From Candidatus Rifleibacteriota bacterium (GTDB lineage Bacteria > Muiribacteriota > Ozemobacteria > Ozemobacterales > Ozemobacteraceae), in the NCBI GenBank assembly GCA_028691595.1, contig JAQUZA010000209.1, positions 1-6,081 on the forward strand: 6,081 nt of DNA, written 5' to 3'. Made by a program: the position numbers and the translations under genes. Every line of letters begins with the position of its first letter. The first letter of the stretch is position 1. Shown in pieces: positions 6,081 to 6,081 of the stretch. The notes under the pieces are model-generated. The model saw only the letters and a list, made by a program, of their open reading frames with translations. It had not been told where the DNA came from and made no database searches.

Positions 6081-6081
6081 T

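Overview
The window holds five protein genes packed on both strands, with no RNA genes, mobile elements, CRISPR arrays or other large repeats that I can see. Base composition is balanced. Shine-Dalgarno-type ribosome sites precede two minus-strand genes, and standard -10/-35-like boxes can be found. This points to a bacterium. The gene mix (long-form urocanase, Cache-HAMP-cyclase with a TPR-like tail) would fit a spirochaete, a deltaproteobacterium-like lineage or another deep-branching Gram-negative group, but I cannot assign a taxon from the sequence alone.

Layout from left to right: (1) the C-terminal end of an unrecognised plus-strand gene, ending at 301; (2) hutU, a long-form urocanate hydratase on the minus strand (298-2328), whose stop codon overlaps that of gene 1 tail to tail; (3) a 162-base divergent intergenic region with a good minus-strand promoter for hutU and a weaker extended -10 for the plus-strand gene; (4) a membrane-bound class III nucleotidyl cyclase on the plus strand (2491-4581), with a periplasmic double Cache sensor, a HAMP linker, a class IIIb-type catalytic domain and a TPR-like tail; (5) a minus-strand SAM-dependent methyltransferase (4585-5433), convergent with the cyclase and only 3 bases away; (6) a 173-base gap with a promoter, a small inverted repeat and a minus-strand terminator; (7) the C-terminal part of an unrecognised acidic, low-complexity protein on the minus strand, running off the right edge.

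The genes do not form one operon. The most suggestive pairing is the divergent hutU/cyclase pair. The Cache domain of the cyclase carries most of the known amino-acid-binding signature (Y-x4-R-x-W-Y, then Y, then D), and its neighbour degrades the histidine breakdown product urocanate. An amino-acid-responsive cyclic-nucleotide signal linked to amino-acid catabolism is therefore a reasonable but unproven hypothesis. No hutH, hutI or hutG is present in the window.
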